This document shows positions 34,469 to 43,777 of a stretch of 64,000 nt of DNA, one piece after another. Where the stretch lies: positions 1-64,000 of the forward strand of contig DDLV01000054.1 of assembly GCA_002340325.1 (NCBI GenBank), given 5' to 3'. The stretch's first letter is position 1; every line of letters starts with the position of its first letter. Both the position numbers and the translations under genes were made by a program. Under the pieces are notes generated by a model that was not told the origin of the DNA, did not search any database, and worked only from the letters and a program-made list of their open reading frames with translations. The DNA is from Glaciecola sp. UBA2563. GTDB lineage: Bacteria > Pseudomonadota > Gammaproteobacteria > Enterobacterales > Alteromonadaceae.

Positions 34469-35359
34469 TTAATTGGGCTTTTTCAACCATTGCACTTGCG
34501 TATCTGCTGAATGCGTAAAGGTACCAATCAAACTAAACATTCTTTTTATTTCATGCAAGGCAGATGTAATTTCTTGTTCTAACTTCCAAGGGGGATTGAT
34601 GATACAAACGCCACTTCCATACATACTCATGTCACCGTCTTTTTCAGCTAATGTGAGGCGCACATCGAGTATAGAATGCTCAATTTTCTGACATAACCTT
34701 AAAAGCAAATCTTCAGATAAACCAGACTTATTATTTAATTCTTTCCTTCCTGTTTTTCTGTCTACGCGACGAGGCGATAATAATGGATACCAGATTAGAA
34801 ACACCCCAGTCGGCCATAATTTGTAGGCATTTATAACCGCCTCATACACTTGCTTGTACTCAATTGATTGTTCATATGGTGGGTCGAAAATTAACAATCC
34901 TCGTCGAGGCTGAGGCGGTAATAGTTGTAAGATAATGTCAAAGGCATTTTTATTGTGAACAAACGCGCTACTCCCTAGTGCATCTGCCAAACGCTCATAA
35001 GGGATCTTTGCAAGTTCATTAGCATGAAAGCTCACTTTCTGCTGACAATAACGCTCAATAAACATTTTAATCAGCATCGGAGAACCCGGATACTTATGTT
35101 GTTCATGAAAAGCAGACAATAGGTAATCATAAGTGTTGACAATGCTTTGTTTGCTTTGCAACGATTTTATATAAACGGCTACGTTTTCGTCTGCTTTTGT
35201 CTCAGCACCAATGTCATAGAGACCTTCTCCAGCATGCGTATCAAGTACAAAGAAGTTTTTGGGCTTTTGTGCTAACTGCTCTAGAGCACCCAAGAGCACA
35301 GCATGTTTTAAAACATCGGCGTGATTACCTGCATGAAACCGGTGTTGATAGCTAAGCAA
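34469..35359 (-). CDS. rlmJ: 23S rRNA (adenine(2030)-N6)-methyltransferase
   Basis: Methylates A2030 of 23S rRNA. 296 residues. The N-terminal MLSYQHRFHAGNHADVLKHAVLL is diagnostic for the YhiR/RlmJ family. The SAM site is in FFVLDTHAGEGLYD near 37-50 and the catalytic N6-adenine motif is DPPYEQS near 162-168. Length is close to E. coli RlmJ (280). Confidence 0.94.
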   Translation of the reverse strand: MLSYQHRFHAGNHADVLKHAVLLGALEQLAQKPKNFFVLDTHAGEGLYDIGAETKADENVAVYIKSLQSKQSIVNTYDYLLSAFHEQHKYPGSPMLIKMFIERYCQQKVSFHANELAKIPYERLADALGSSAFVHNKNAFDIILQLLPPQPRRGLLIFDPPYEQSIEYKQVYEAVINAYKLWPTGVFLIWYPLLSPRRVDRKTGRKELNNKSGLSEDLLLRLCQKIEHSILDVRLTLAEKDGDMSMYGSGVCIINPPWKLEQEITSALHEIKRMFSLIGTFTHSADTQVQWLKKPN

Positions 35360-35426
35360 AAGAAATACACCTTAATAGCGTCTATTGATACTTGTTCGAT
35401 TTTAATTACGTTTTGTCTTCTTGGTG

Positions 35427-37082
35427 CTAACGCAGTTCAATCAACATTTTTTCTGGCGATCGCAAATAGTCTAGCCAACAGTTGTTAAACTTCACCATTG
35501 TAGCACCATCAATCACGCGATGATCACCTGACCAGTTAATATGCATGATGTGTTTTGCAATGACTTGCTCATTTTCATTAAATCGCGGTAACTTTCTCGT
35601 TTTTCCCAAGGCAACAATGGCAACTTCAGGTTTATTAATGATTGGCGTCGCCGTAATCCCGCCAATAATACCGATATTTGAAATGGTAATGGTACCGCCA
35701 TGCATATCCTCTCTAGACAGCTTTCCAGCTCTACCTGCGTCTACCAACCGATTGACCTCAACCGCTATTTCTTTTAATGACAAGCACTGAACGTTTTTGA
35801 TATTGGGTACTAAAAGGCCTTGAATGGAATCGATTGCTAACCCTATGTTATGTTGATCAATATAGTGTAGCGCTTGCTCGTCATCGGAAACTGTTGAATT
35901 AAGAATTGGAAACTGGTGGAGTGACATTGATAACGCTTTGATAAAAAAAGGCATAAAGCTCAACGTAATACCTTCTTTTTCGAATACAGGTTTTAGCTCA
36001 TTCCTCAGCAGTATCAGCTCATCCATCTCCAGTTCATCTGATACTGAAAAATGGGGAATGGTTGAGGCACTCTCCTGCATTTGTTTTAGCATAGCAGCAT
36101 GTAGCCCTTTAATTGGGACTCGCTTACCCGTTGTACTATCCGTTATGCTACTTGTTGTGCTACCCGCCAATGAGCCTGATTCACTCCTACTGCGGTTAGG
36201 CGTTTCAACAACCGTTGACACATCACGTTCATGAACAAGGGGATTAGCATTCTCAACTCTTAGTACGTCGGTTTTCAGTATTCTTCCCTTGGCACCGGTG
36301 CCCTTTATATTGTATATGTCGAGACCTCTTTCTCTTGCTAGTCGCCTCACTGCGGGGCTTGCAATAGGACGTTTGCTTTCTACTTTAGGAATGCTGTTCT
36401 CGCCCTGGGTATAGGTGGTGCGTTGAATCTGTTTTGCCACACGGTTAACGACTTCTAATTGGCTCGGCGGGTGCATCTTATCAGGTAAAATCTCATCTGA
36501 CGCACAAGCCTCTTGTGTTTCTTCACTAACGGCATGCAACAATTCAAATAACGGGGCATGCACTTTGGCAATATGACCTTCGCCATAATGTAGTTTAGTT
36601 ATTTGCCCTGCGTGTTTTGCAGGTATTTCTACCACCGCTTTGTCGGTCATTACTTCCACGACCACTTGATCTTCAGCGACAAATTCTTGTTCTTGCACGC
36701 ACCATTTAACAATTTCGCATTCTACTATACCTTCCCCTATATCGGGCAATAAAAAGACGTCTGCTGACATCGAATGCATCGCGTGTTCTTCGACTTCTTC
36801 CCTCTTACTATCTGAATTCTCGATGCTATGTGATGACGATTTATCATCGTCTTTTAAACGAAATAATGGTTGATGTACCTTGGCGACGTCACCTTCGCGG
36901 TAGTAGAGTTTTTCAACAATGCCGTTTTGCATAGCTGGAATTTCCACTGTTGCTTTATCCGTCATGACTTCAGCGACTGGTTGATCTTCCTCGATGACAT
37001 CTCCTTCAGCTACCAGCCATTTCAATAGCTCGCATTCAACAATTCCTTCGCCAATGTCGGGTAATATGAAATCAATACTCAT
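35427..37082 (-). CDS. bkdB: Branched-chain 2-oxoacid dehydrogenase E2 (acyltransferase), two lipoyl domains
   Basis: Core of the branched-chain 2-oxoacid dehydrogenase complex. Two N-terminal lipoyl domains carry K43 in VMTDKATVEIPA and K148 in VMTDKAVVEIPA. A peripheral-subunit-binding domain lies at about 238-275 (ASPAVRRLARERGLDIYNIKG). A Ser/Thr-rich linker leads to the catalytic acyltransferase domain from about 320, ending in DHRVIDGATM (H521, D525). At 551 residues it is longer than most BkdB proteins because of the second lipoyl domain. No E3 gene is nearby, so the complex must share one. Confidence 0.88.
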   Translation of the reverse strand: MSIDFILPDIGEGIVECELLKWLVAEGDVIEEDQPVAEVMTDKATVEIPAMQNGIVEKLYYREGDVAKVHQPLFRLKDDDKSSSHSIENSDSKREEVEEHAMHSMSADVFLLPDIGEGIVECEIVKWCVQEQEFVAEDQVVVEVMTDKAVVEIPAKHAGQITKLHYGEGHIAKVHAPLFELLHAVSEETQEACASDEILPDKMHPPSQLEVVNRVAKQIQRTTYTQGENSIPKVESKRPIASPAVRRLARERGLDIYNIKGTGAKGRILKTDVLRVENANPLVHERDVSTVVETPNRSRSESGSLAGSTTSSITDSTTGKRVPIKGLHAAMLKQMQESASTIPHFSVSDELEMDELILLRNELKPVFEKEGITLSFMPFFIKALSMSLHQFPILNSTVSDDEQALHYIDQHNIGLAIDSIQGLLVPNIKNVQCLSLKEIAVEVNRLVDAGRAGKLSREDMHGGTITISNIGIIGGITATPIINKPEVAIVALGKTRKLPRFNENEQVIAKHIMHINWSGDHRVIDGATMVKFNNCWLDYLRSPEKMLIELR

Positions 37083-37091
37083 CTCAAACTC

Positions 37092-38069
37092 CTAAAAATC
37101 CAGACATTGCATAATCGCCTCAAATGTCTTCAATTCATCTGGCATGTATTCTTTTTCGTGTGCTAATGGATAAGGTGTATCTAAACCAGTGACACGCATT
37201 ATCGGAGCTTCAAGATACAAAAAGCATTCACGCTGAACAGCGGTTGCAATTTCAGCGGCAAAACCACCTGTTTGTGGGGCTTCATGATTAATTAATAAAC
37301 GCCCTGTTTTGTAAACAGATTCAAATACAGCTTCTGCATCCCACGGCATAATGCTTTGTAAATCTAAGATCTCGCATGACACGCCCTTTTCTTCAGCCAT
37401 TGCTGCTGCTTTTTCAACGATCTCTACCTGTGCTCCCCATGCAACAAGCGTAATATCGGTGCCGGATGTCACGACATCTGCTTTTCCCAATGCAACGTTA
37501 TAGGAGGTATTAGGGACATCTCCTACTGCCGCTCTATAAAGGCGTTTTGGTTCTAAAAACAACACCGGGTTATCATCTTCTATTGATGACAACAACAATC
37601 CTTTTGCTTGTTTTGGGTTTCTCGGGATCACTACTTTGATGCCGGGAATATGTGCGAAAAAAGCTTCAGGAGACTGACTGTGATAGTGACCGCCAGCAAT
37701 ACCGCCGCCATAAGGAGTGCGTATGGTCATACTACCGCAGCTAAACTGCCCTCCGGATCGGTACCTAAATTTGGCAGTTTCATTGACTATTTGATCGAAC
37801 GCTGGGTAGATATAGTCAGCAAACTGTATTTCGGCGACGGGAAATGCCCCTTGCGCAGCCAAACCATTCGCAAAACCAATTATGCCCTGTTCTGTCAAGG
37901 GTGTATTAAAACAGCGCTTTTTGCCAAACTTTTCCTGTAAGTTTGATGTTGCTCTGAATACGCCGCCAAAATGCCCGACATCTTCGCCAAAAACGACGAC
38001 TCGCTCATTTGCCTGCATCGATGTGATGAGCGCATCATTGACCGCTTGCAATAAATTCATTTGCGCCAT
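37092..38069 (-). CDS. bkdA2: Branched-chain 2-oxoacid dehydrogenase E1 beta subunit
   Basis: Thiamine-diphosphate enzyme subunit that pairs with E1 alpha. About 325 residues with VVVFGEDVGHFGGVFRAT near 20-37, NTPLTEQGIIGFA near 54-66 and the C-terminal half of transketolase fold with LINHEAPQTGGF. I prefer the start at 38069: its ATG overlaps the E1 alpha stop as TGATG and has GGAGG eight bases upstream. A frame from 38084 would put that ribosome site inside the gene. E2 follows 9 bases later. Confidence 0.9.
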   Translation of the reverse strand: MAQMNLLQAVNDALITSMQANERVVVFGEDVGHFGGVFRATSNLQEKFGKKRCFNTPLTEQGIIGFANGLAAQGAFPVAEIQFADYIYPAFDQIVNETAKFRYRSGGQFSCGSMTIRTPYGGGIAGGHYHSQSPEAFFAHIPGIKVVIPRNPKQAKGLLLSSIEDDNPVLFLEPKRLYRAAVGDVPNTSYNVALGKADVVTSGTDITLVAWGAQVEIVEKAAAMAEEKGVSCEILDLQSIMPWDAEAVFESVYKTGRLLINHEAPQTGGFAAEIATAVQRECFLYLEAPIMRVTGLDTPYPLAHEKEYMPDELKTFEAIMQCLDF

Positions 38070-39265
38070 CACTTGAGCCTCCATGATGTTTTCGGATAGG
38101 CAGCTGGGTACTTTTTAATGTGGGCTTTTAGCTCATCTCGTTGTTTTTCAAGATGCCATGGGACGCTGTCGTATACGTCTTCAACCAATTCGTCAATACC
38201 AGCGACTGGCATTTTCTCGGCGACTTTAACTGCGGCTAATATTTCATCTCTTTTTTGCTGGATATACTGGTTGAGTTCATCTTGATCAAAAAAACCTTTA
38301 TGCTGCATCCAAGCCTGAAAACGCGTTATGGGGTCCCGCAACGCCCATTTTTGTTCTTCGTCTTTACTTCTATAGCCACTTGGATCGTCAGACGTTGAAT
38401 GCGCAGAAAGTCGATAGGTCATCGCTTCAATCAACACGGGACACTGGTGTTCTAACGCAATTTTTCTCGCCTCTTTGGTAGCCGCGTATATCGCTAGTAC
38501 ATCATTGCCATCAACTCTAATGGTACGAACCCCATAGCCAATGCCTCGGGAAGCAATACCATCCCCTGCAAATTGTTCATCAGCGGGGGTCGATATAGCA
38601 TAACCGTTGTTTCTACAAAAAAATATAACAGGGCAGTCTAACACCGCTGCCATGTTCAAACCCGCGTGAAAATCGCCTTCAGACGCGGCACCTTCACCGA
38701 AAAAGCACATAGTAATGGAAGGTTCATTCGCGAGGGCCTGCCCGTAAGCATACCCGGAGGCCTGAGGAATTTGCGTTCCTAATGGACTAGAGACTGTCAT
38801 AAAATTTAGCGCCATGTCGCCGTAATGAATTGGCATTTGCCGGCCTTTGTTAGGGTCCAATTCATTCGAGAACATCTGATTCATAAACTGTTCAGTCGTG
38901 TAACCACGATATACCAGGGCACCTTGCTCTCTGTACTGGCTCATGATCATGTCACTGTTTGAAAGTGCTGCCGTTGATGCCACAGTAGCAGCCTCCTCAC
39001 CTCTTGAAGCCAGATAAAAGCTAATCCGGCCTTGGCGTTGTGCTGCAATCATTCGCTCATCAAGCAACCTTGTGTAATGCATGCTGAACAAGATTCTTTT
39101 TGCGAGTACCTGATCAATATTGCAGTCGAGGTCCGTATTGGTTTCGTTACCCTCTGGATTGAGTAACTGCAGCATGGGGATATCAAGCAGACCATTTGTT
39201 ATGACGGTTACTTTATTTGAAACCGTTACATTTGAAAGATGATTTCTATCTTGCACACCTTGCAT
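38069..39265 (-). CDS. bkdA1: Branched-chain 2-oxoacid dehydrogenase E1 alpha subunit
   Basis: Thiamine-diphosphate subunit that decarboxylates the 2-oxoacids of Val, Leu and Ile. 398 residues. The cofactor motif is FFGEGAASEGDFHAGLN through FFCRNNGYAIS (about 189-220). The phosphorylation-loop-like YRLSAHSTSDDPSGYR is near 288-303. The N-terminal 45 residues are longer than usual and poorly conserved. It is first in the E1 alpha-E1 beta-E2 operon. No dedicated regulator (BkdR) or leucine dehydrogenase is beside it. Confidence 0.9.
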   Translation of the reverse strand: MQGVQDRNHLSNVTVSNKVTVITNGLLDIPMLQLLNPEGNETNTDLDCNIDQVLAKRILFSMHYTRLLDERMIAAQRQGRISFYLASRGEEAATVASTAALSNSDMIMSQYREQGALVYRGYTTEQFMNQMFSNELDPNKGRQMPIHYGDMALNFMTVSSPLGTQIPQASGYAYGQALANEPSITMCFFGEGAASEGDFHAGLNMAAVLDCPVIFFCRNNGYAISTPADEQFAGDGIASRGIGYGVRTIRVDGNDVLAIYAATKEARKIALEHQCPVLIEAMTYRLSAHSTSDDPSGYRSKDEEQKWALRDPITRFQAWMQHKGFFDQDELNQYIQQKRDEILAAVKVAEKMPVAGIDELVEDVYDSVPWHLEKQRDELKAHIKKYPAAYPKTSWRLK

Positions 39266-39533
39266 ACACGTGACACCAATACTAAGTTAGTTTTGACTGT
39301 TGGTAATAATAGTTGAGAACGTAACCATTCTTATTGCGAATAAGAGTTTATGGCGTCTGTAAATTGAAAATTAAATTTTCTAAATATTATTTAATTAGGA
39401 TTTTTATCCTATTTGTTAACGTTTTGTTTATAAATGAATAAAATTAGGTGAATATCAGGTCTGATAGATCAGCGGGATCTTGCTCTTGCAGAAATATCAA
39501 ATGCCAACCACATTCTTTGTAAGGAGTAATGAT

Positions 39534-42500
39534 ATGTGTAGTGAAGCAATCAAATGGCAACTTACACACCTGACAGTTTCGTTTAGTTCACTTCTTTTAA
39601 TTATCTCATCCGTCACCGCCAGCGCCAGCGCTGGGCAAAACGGACAAGAAGAGCCATCAAAATCTGAGACGTCAATCGCGCATCGCATTCAAGATGGCCC
39701 TCAAACAAAAATGAAGGTGATAAAGGCGCACAGCAACCCACATAAAAGGCCAGTGTTCAATAAGGTATTTCAACCTGAAAACAATCTCGATGCATCTGAA
39801 TACATCTATATCGTTGAGTTGGATAAAACGCCCTTGGCGCAAGACAAGACATTCCATAAGATGCGAAACAGAAAGGCGCGTACAATCGAAAATGTCAAGC
39901 TCATCAATGAGTTGCGCCAAAAAGTAAAAGACGAACAAGATAAGTTCCTACAAACACTATCAAATGCCATCGGATACAAGAAACCCATAAATAGATATGA
40001 GTTTGCACTCAATGGTTTTTCACTTCGAATGACCCAAGAAGAAGCGAAAAAAGTCGCGCAACTTAAAGGCGTTAGCCACATTACTCGAGACCAAATTAGA
40101 TGGCTAGAAACTGACCGAGGCCCAACGTTAATCGGCGCACCTAGCATTTGGGATGGTGAACTACCTAACGTACTGTCAACACAAGGTGAAGGCGTTATTG
40201 TCGGCATCATTGACTCTGGCATCAATTCCGATCACCCTTCTTTTGCGCAGGTGTCTGGCGACGGTTTTGTGCACACTAACCCGTTTGGCGCAGGCATATA
40301 TGTTGGGGATTGTGCCGGGCAGTTTACGCGTTTATGTAACAATAAACTGATTGGGGTAAGAAGCTACCCTACCATTACTGATGACTATGCTGACCTTGAT
40401 GTTTTTCCGCCGAACCTGCCACGCAATGGTGAAGACTACGACGGACATGGCAGTCATGTTGCCGCTATAGCCGCTGGCAACGTTCTTCTAAATCAGACCG
40501 AAATTCTGCCCGAAGCAAACACACAAGAGAGCGATGGAATTCCTGGCGCTTTTGTATTTGAACAAGTAAGTGGCGTTGCGCCAAGAGCAAATATTATTGC
40601 TTATCAGGCCTGTTATCCGGGTGAAACAAGCGATAACGATACGTATGCAGGTTGCCTAACATCTGTGATCAATGATGCAATTGATGATGCCATTTCAGAC
40701 GGCGTTGATGTTATCAACTTTTCGATAAGCGGCGGCGGAGACCCATGGCGAGATTCAACAGAAAGAGCATTTTTAAACGCGTTTTCCGCTGGTATTTTTG
40801 TTGCCGTCTCAGCGGGTAACAGCGGTCCTAGTGACTCAACAACAGTGAAAAGTTCACCCTGGTATACCGCTGTCGCAGCGAGCGAACACGGCAGGGAAAA
40901 TGGTTTTGTAAAAGAATTAAATAATTTTACCGGCGGTGTCACACCCCCACCTGTTATTAGAGGTAGAAGTAACACACCGGGATTTCGTGCGCCTATTGTT
41001 TACGCGGGCGACTTTACAAATCCTAATGATCCAAATAATGATCCTGCACAATGCCTGCAACCATTTCCCGCCGGCACGTTTGACGGAGAAATCGTAGTCT
41101 GTGACCGGGGTGAGATCGCGCGTGTTCAAAAAGCAGAAAACGTTGCCGCAGGCGGTGCCGGAGGCTATATTCTTGCCAATATTGACGGCGGAACCACATT
41201 TTTAGCTGACGACGTCTATGTAGTGCCGGGAATACATATCAGGGCTCAGGATGGCAATGCACTAAAATCATGGTTGGAAACCGGGAATGGACATATCGCG
41301 ACCATCACTGCTGGACAGGCGTCTCAGTTCATCAACGACGATAGGGTAGATGTCGTTGCTAATTTTTCGTCACGTGGTCCCAATAGAAATATTTCAACAT
41401 TAACCCCTACGCTAACCGCACCCGGAGTAAATATCTATTCCGCTTTTGCCGATCAGTCTTTTGGTAAAGATGGCGATGTCCCCCCTCGGGCTGGAGATTT
41501 TTCTTATCTACAGGGCACTTCAATGTCAAGCCCACATGTTGCCGGCGCAGCTGCGCTTTTAATGGCAGCAAATCCCTCGTGGAGCGCGGATCAAGTGCGT
41601 TCAGCATTGTCATTAACCGCAACGCCAAATATGCGACTCGATGATGAAGTCACAAATACCGATCACTTTGATATGGGGGCAGGCAGGATACAAGTTGATG
41701 CTGCGACTCAATCAGGCTTGTTAATGGCAGTCTCCACTCAAGAATACCTTGCGGCTGATCCTGCTTCAGGTGGCGACCCAAGAGCGCTAAATTTGCCAAG
41801 TATTACAGATAATGAATGCCGCGGAATATGCACATGGTCACGGACGCTTGTTGCCACTCGCGATGGAGATTGGGAGGTTGAAGTAGAGACAATAAGTAGT
41901 GGCCTTGATGTATCTGTATCACCTGCTTCATTTAGGCTTCAAGAGGGAGAGTCACAAGAAATTGAAGTCAGCATTAACAGCTTTGGCGCATCCAAAGTCG
42001 AATATTCATTTGCAAGATTACGACTGACGTCTCCCGTTTCACCTGACTTGCTTTTGCCCATCTCTGTGCAGGGCAGCATTGGCGATTTACCTACAAGTGC
42101 TGATGTGCTTTTGCGGCGTAACAACGATGAGTTCACATTAGAAAACCTATCAACTATCGATATTGATGGACTTTCAGGTACCGTCTTTGGGCCGACTGAG
42201 CCAACATTCATCAGTATCTTATTATCAGAAGATAGCGAACCTCGTGCCATTTTGGATGATCTCACTGATGGTATCCACCTTGTAGAGTTTTCCGTACCCG
42301 AGGATGCAAAACGGCTTGTAGCTAAAACTACAGCATCCAGTGCATCCGATGTCGACCTTTATGTATTTAGAGATGAAAATGAAGATGGTTTCTTATCTGA
42401 AGCGGAGCAACTAGCGGCAAGTCTAACCAGTGGTGTAGTAGAAGAGGTCCAAATTAACTTTCCAGAACCAGGTAACTACACCATTGTGTTACAGAATTTC

Positions 42501-42752
42501 AGTGGTTCCAATGCGCCGCAAGATAGCGTATCCGCACATTACGCAATAGTGGACAATCAAATCTCCTCGGAGGTAACTGCAACAATACCAGGCAGCGTGG
42601 AAGATGGCGTGCCTTTTGACATTGGTGTTGTATATGCACTACCCAACGTGATTGAAACACCTATTCAATATGGCGCTTTAGGCCTGTCAGATAGCGTAAA
42701 CGATCTTGATTTTCTCGGCACCATTAATTTGGATTTTGTTGTTGGGGAATAG
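39534..42752 (+). CDS. S8 subtilisin-like secreted protease, truncated by an in-frame TAG
   Basis: Begins at ATG 39534 with AAGGAG seven bases upstream; a frame back to 39480 adds residues without a ribosome site. A signal peptide (about 1-33) is followed by an inhibitor-I9 propeptide (about 90-180) and the S8 domain: D227 in GIIDSGINSDHPS, H305 in DGHGSHVAA, S663 in GTSMSSPHVAG. A PA insert lies near 470-600. A pre-peptidase C-terminal-like domain with VDLYVFRDENEDG follows. The frame stops at TAG 42750-42752, but the same frame continues as the protein's missing C-terminus (next entry). Confidence 0.85.
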   Translation: MCSEAIKWQLTHLTVSFSSLLLIISSVTASASAGQNGQEEPSKSETSIAHRIQDGPQTKMKVIKAHSNPHKRPVFNKVFQPENNLDASEYIYIVELDKTPLAQDKTFHKMRNRKARTIENVKLINELRQKVKDEQDKFLQTLSNAIGYKKPINRYEFALNGFSLRMTQEEAKKVAQLKGVSHITRDQIRWLETDRGPTLIGAPSIWDGELPNVLSTQGEGVIVGIIDSGINSDHPSFAQVSGDGFVHTNPFGAGIYVGDCAGQFTRLCNNKLIGVRSYPTITDDYADLDVFPPNLPRNGEDYDGHGSHVAAIAAGNVLLNQTEILPEANTQESDGIPGAFVFEQVSGVAPRANIIAYQACYPGETSDNDTYAGCLTSVINDAIDDAISDGVDVINFSISGGGDPWRDSTERAFLNAFSAGIFVAVSAGNSGPSDSTTVKSSPWYTAVAASEHGRENGFVKELNNFTGGVTPPPVIRGRSNTPGFRAPIVYAGDFTNPNDPNNDPAQCLQPFPAGTFDGEIVVCDRGEIARVQKAENVAAGGAGGYILANIDGGTTFLADDVYVVPGIHIRAQDGNALKSWLETGNGHIATITAGQASQFINDDRVDVVANFSSRGPNRNISTLTPTLTAPGVNIYSAFADQSFGKDGDVPPRAGDFSYLQGTSMSSPHVAGAAALLMAANPSWSADQVRSALSLTATPNMRLDDEVTNTDHFDMGAGRIQVDAATQSGLLMAVSTQEYLAADPASGGDPRALNLPSITDNECRGICTWSRTLVATRDGDWEVEVETISSGLDVSVSPASFRLQEGESQEIEVSINSFGASKVEYSFARLRLTSPVSPDLLLPISVQGSIGDLPTSADVLLRRNNDEFTLENLSTIDIDGLSGTVFGPTEPTFISILLSEDSEPRAILDDLTDGIHLVEFSVPEDAKRLVAKTTASSASDVDLYVFRDENEDGFLSEAEQLAASLTSGVVEEVQINFPEPGNYTIVLQNFSGSNAPQDSVSAHYAIVDNQISSEVTATIPGSVEDGVPFDIGVVYALPNVIETPIQYGALGLSDSVNDLDFLGTINLDFVVGE

Positions 42753-43745
42753 GATACTTCCATTACTGGGAGTCCGACTAGAGTGGCGGCAAATGATGTT
42801 GTCTCATTACAAGCGATTATTCAAGAAAACAACACAGCTCAAGAGCGTAGCTATGAAATTAGTGTCCCAATGCCAGTTGGAGCAGTATTTAGTGATTTTA
42901 CGTCGCAAAATCAAGGTCGAATAGAAAACAACGCGCTTAAATGGGAGGTTGTTAAATCTGCAAACAGCACAAGTGACACGATACTGGACTTTGACATTCT
43001 TATTGTTGATGACTCTGCACCCGGGCCGATCACGGTGAGTCTTACCAGTGAATTACTAGATCGCGAATTTACAAGTGTATTTAACCCCGAAAGTTTCACA
43101 GGAATTCAAATTGAAGGAGCACCAACCTTATCTATCAATAACGGTAATGGGCTCTCATTTGAAGTAAGAGAAACACAACAATTGACTATCCCCTTCACGA
43201 CCACCGATCCAAATGGAGATAATGTTATTCTAACGGTGAGTCAAACTAGCGGTACGACTGCAAACGTTCAAAACAATGAAAATAACATCATAATTAACGC
43301 GCCGAATGTGACTGAAGATGAAACAATTATATTTAATGTTACCGCTACGGATGCGTTTGAAAATCAAACGACTTCTAGTTTGAGTGTTGCTGTCACCAAT
43401 AATAATCCACCGGTTATAGACTCGATAAGTGCACCTTCAACGGGTGCTGCCGGACAGTCAATCAATATTAGTTTTAATGCCAGTGATGAGGATGGCGACG
43501 CACTGAATTTCAGTATCAATCAATCGCAAGGATCGAGCGGCAGCTTTATTTTACCCAACACCGGGACTTCAGCCAGTTTCACATTGTCAGTAGACGATGG
43601 AATAGACACCGTAACACAAGTTGTAACAGTTACGATAACGACTCCTCCGCCCTCCTCCGGCTCTGGTGGCGGCGCTATGCAATGGTACCTTGGCGTTTTC
43701 TTAATATTGATTTCCCTTTTGCGCCTCAAACGAAAAACAGTTTAA
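42753..43745 (+). pseudogene. Detached C-terminal part of the S8 protease, with GlyGly-CTERM anchor
   Basis: In the same frame as the protease and directly after its TAG, the reading continues without another stop for 330 codons. It holds Ig/cadherin-like units (LTIPFTTTDPNGDNVIL..., ISFNASDEDGDALNF...) and ends in a textbook GlyGly-CTERM tail: SGSGGGAMQ, a hydrophobic stretch WYLGVFLILISLL, then RLKRK. On its own it lacks a signal peptide. It could start only at GTG 42783, which has a poor ribosome site (GGGAG eleven bases upstream). It is best read as the 3' part of one interrupted gene. Confidence 0.8.
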
Positions 43746-43777
43746 CCATGTACGCTTTGTGACGCAGCAATTCTTTA

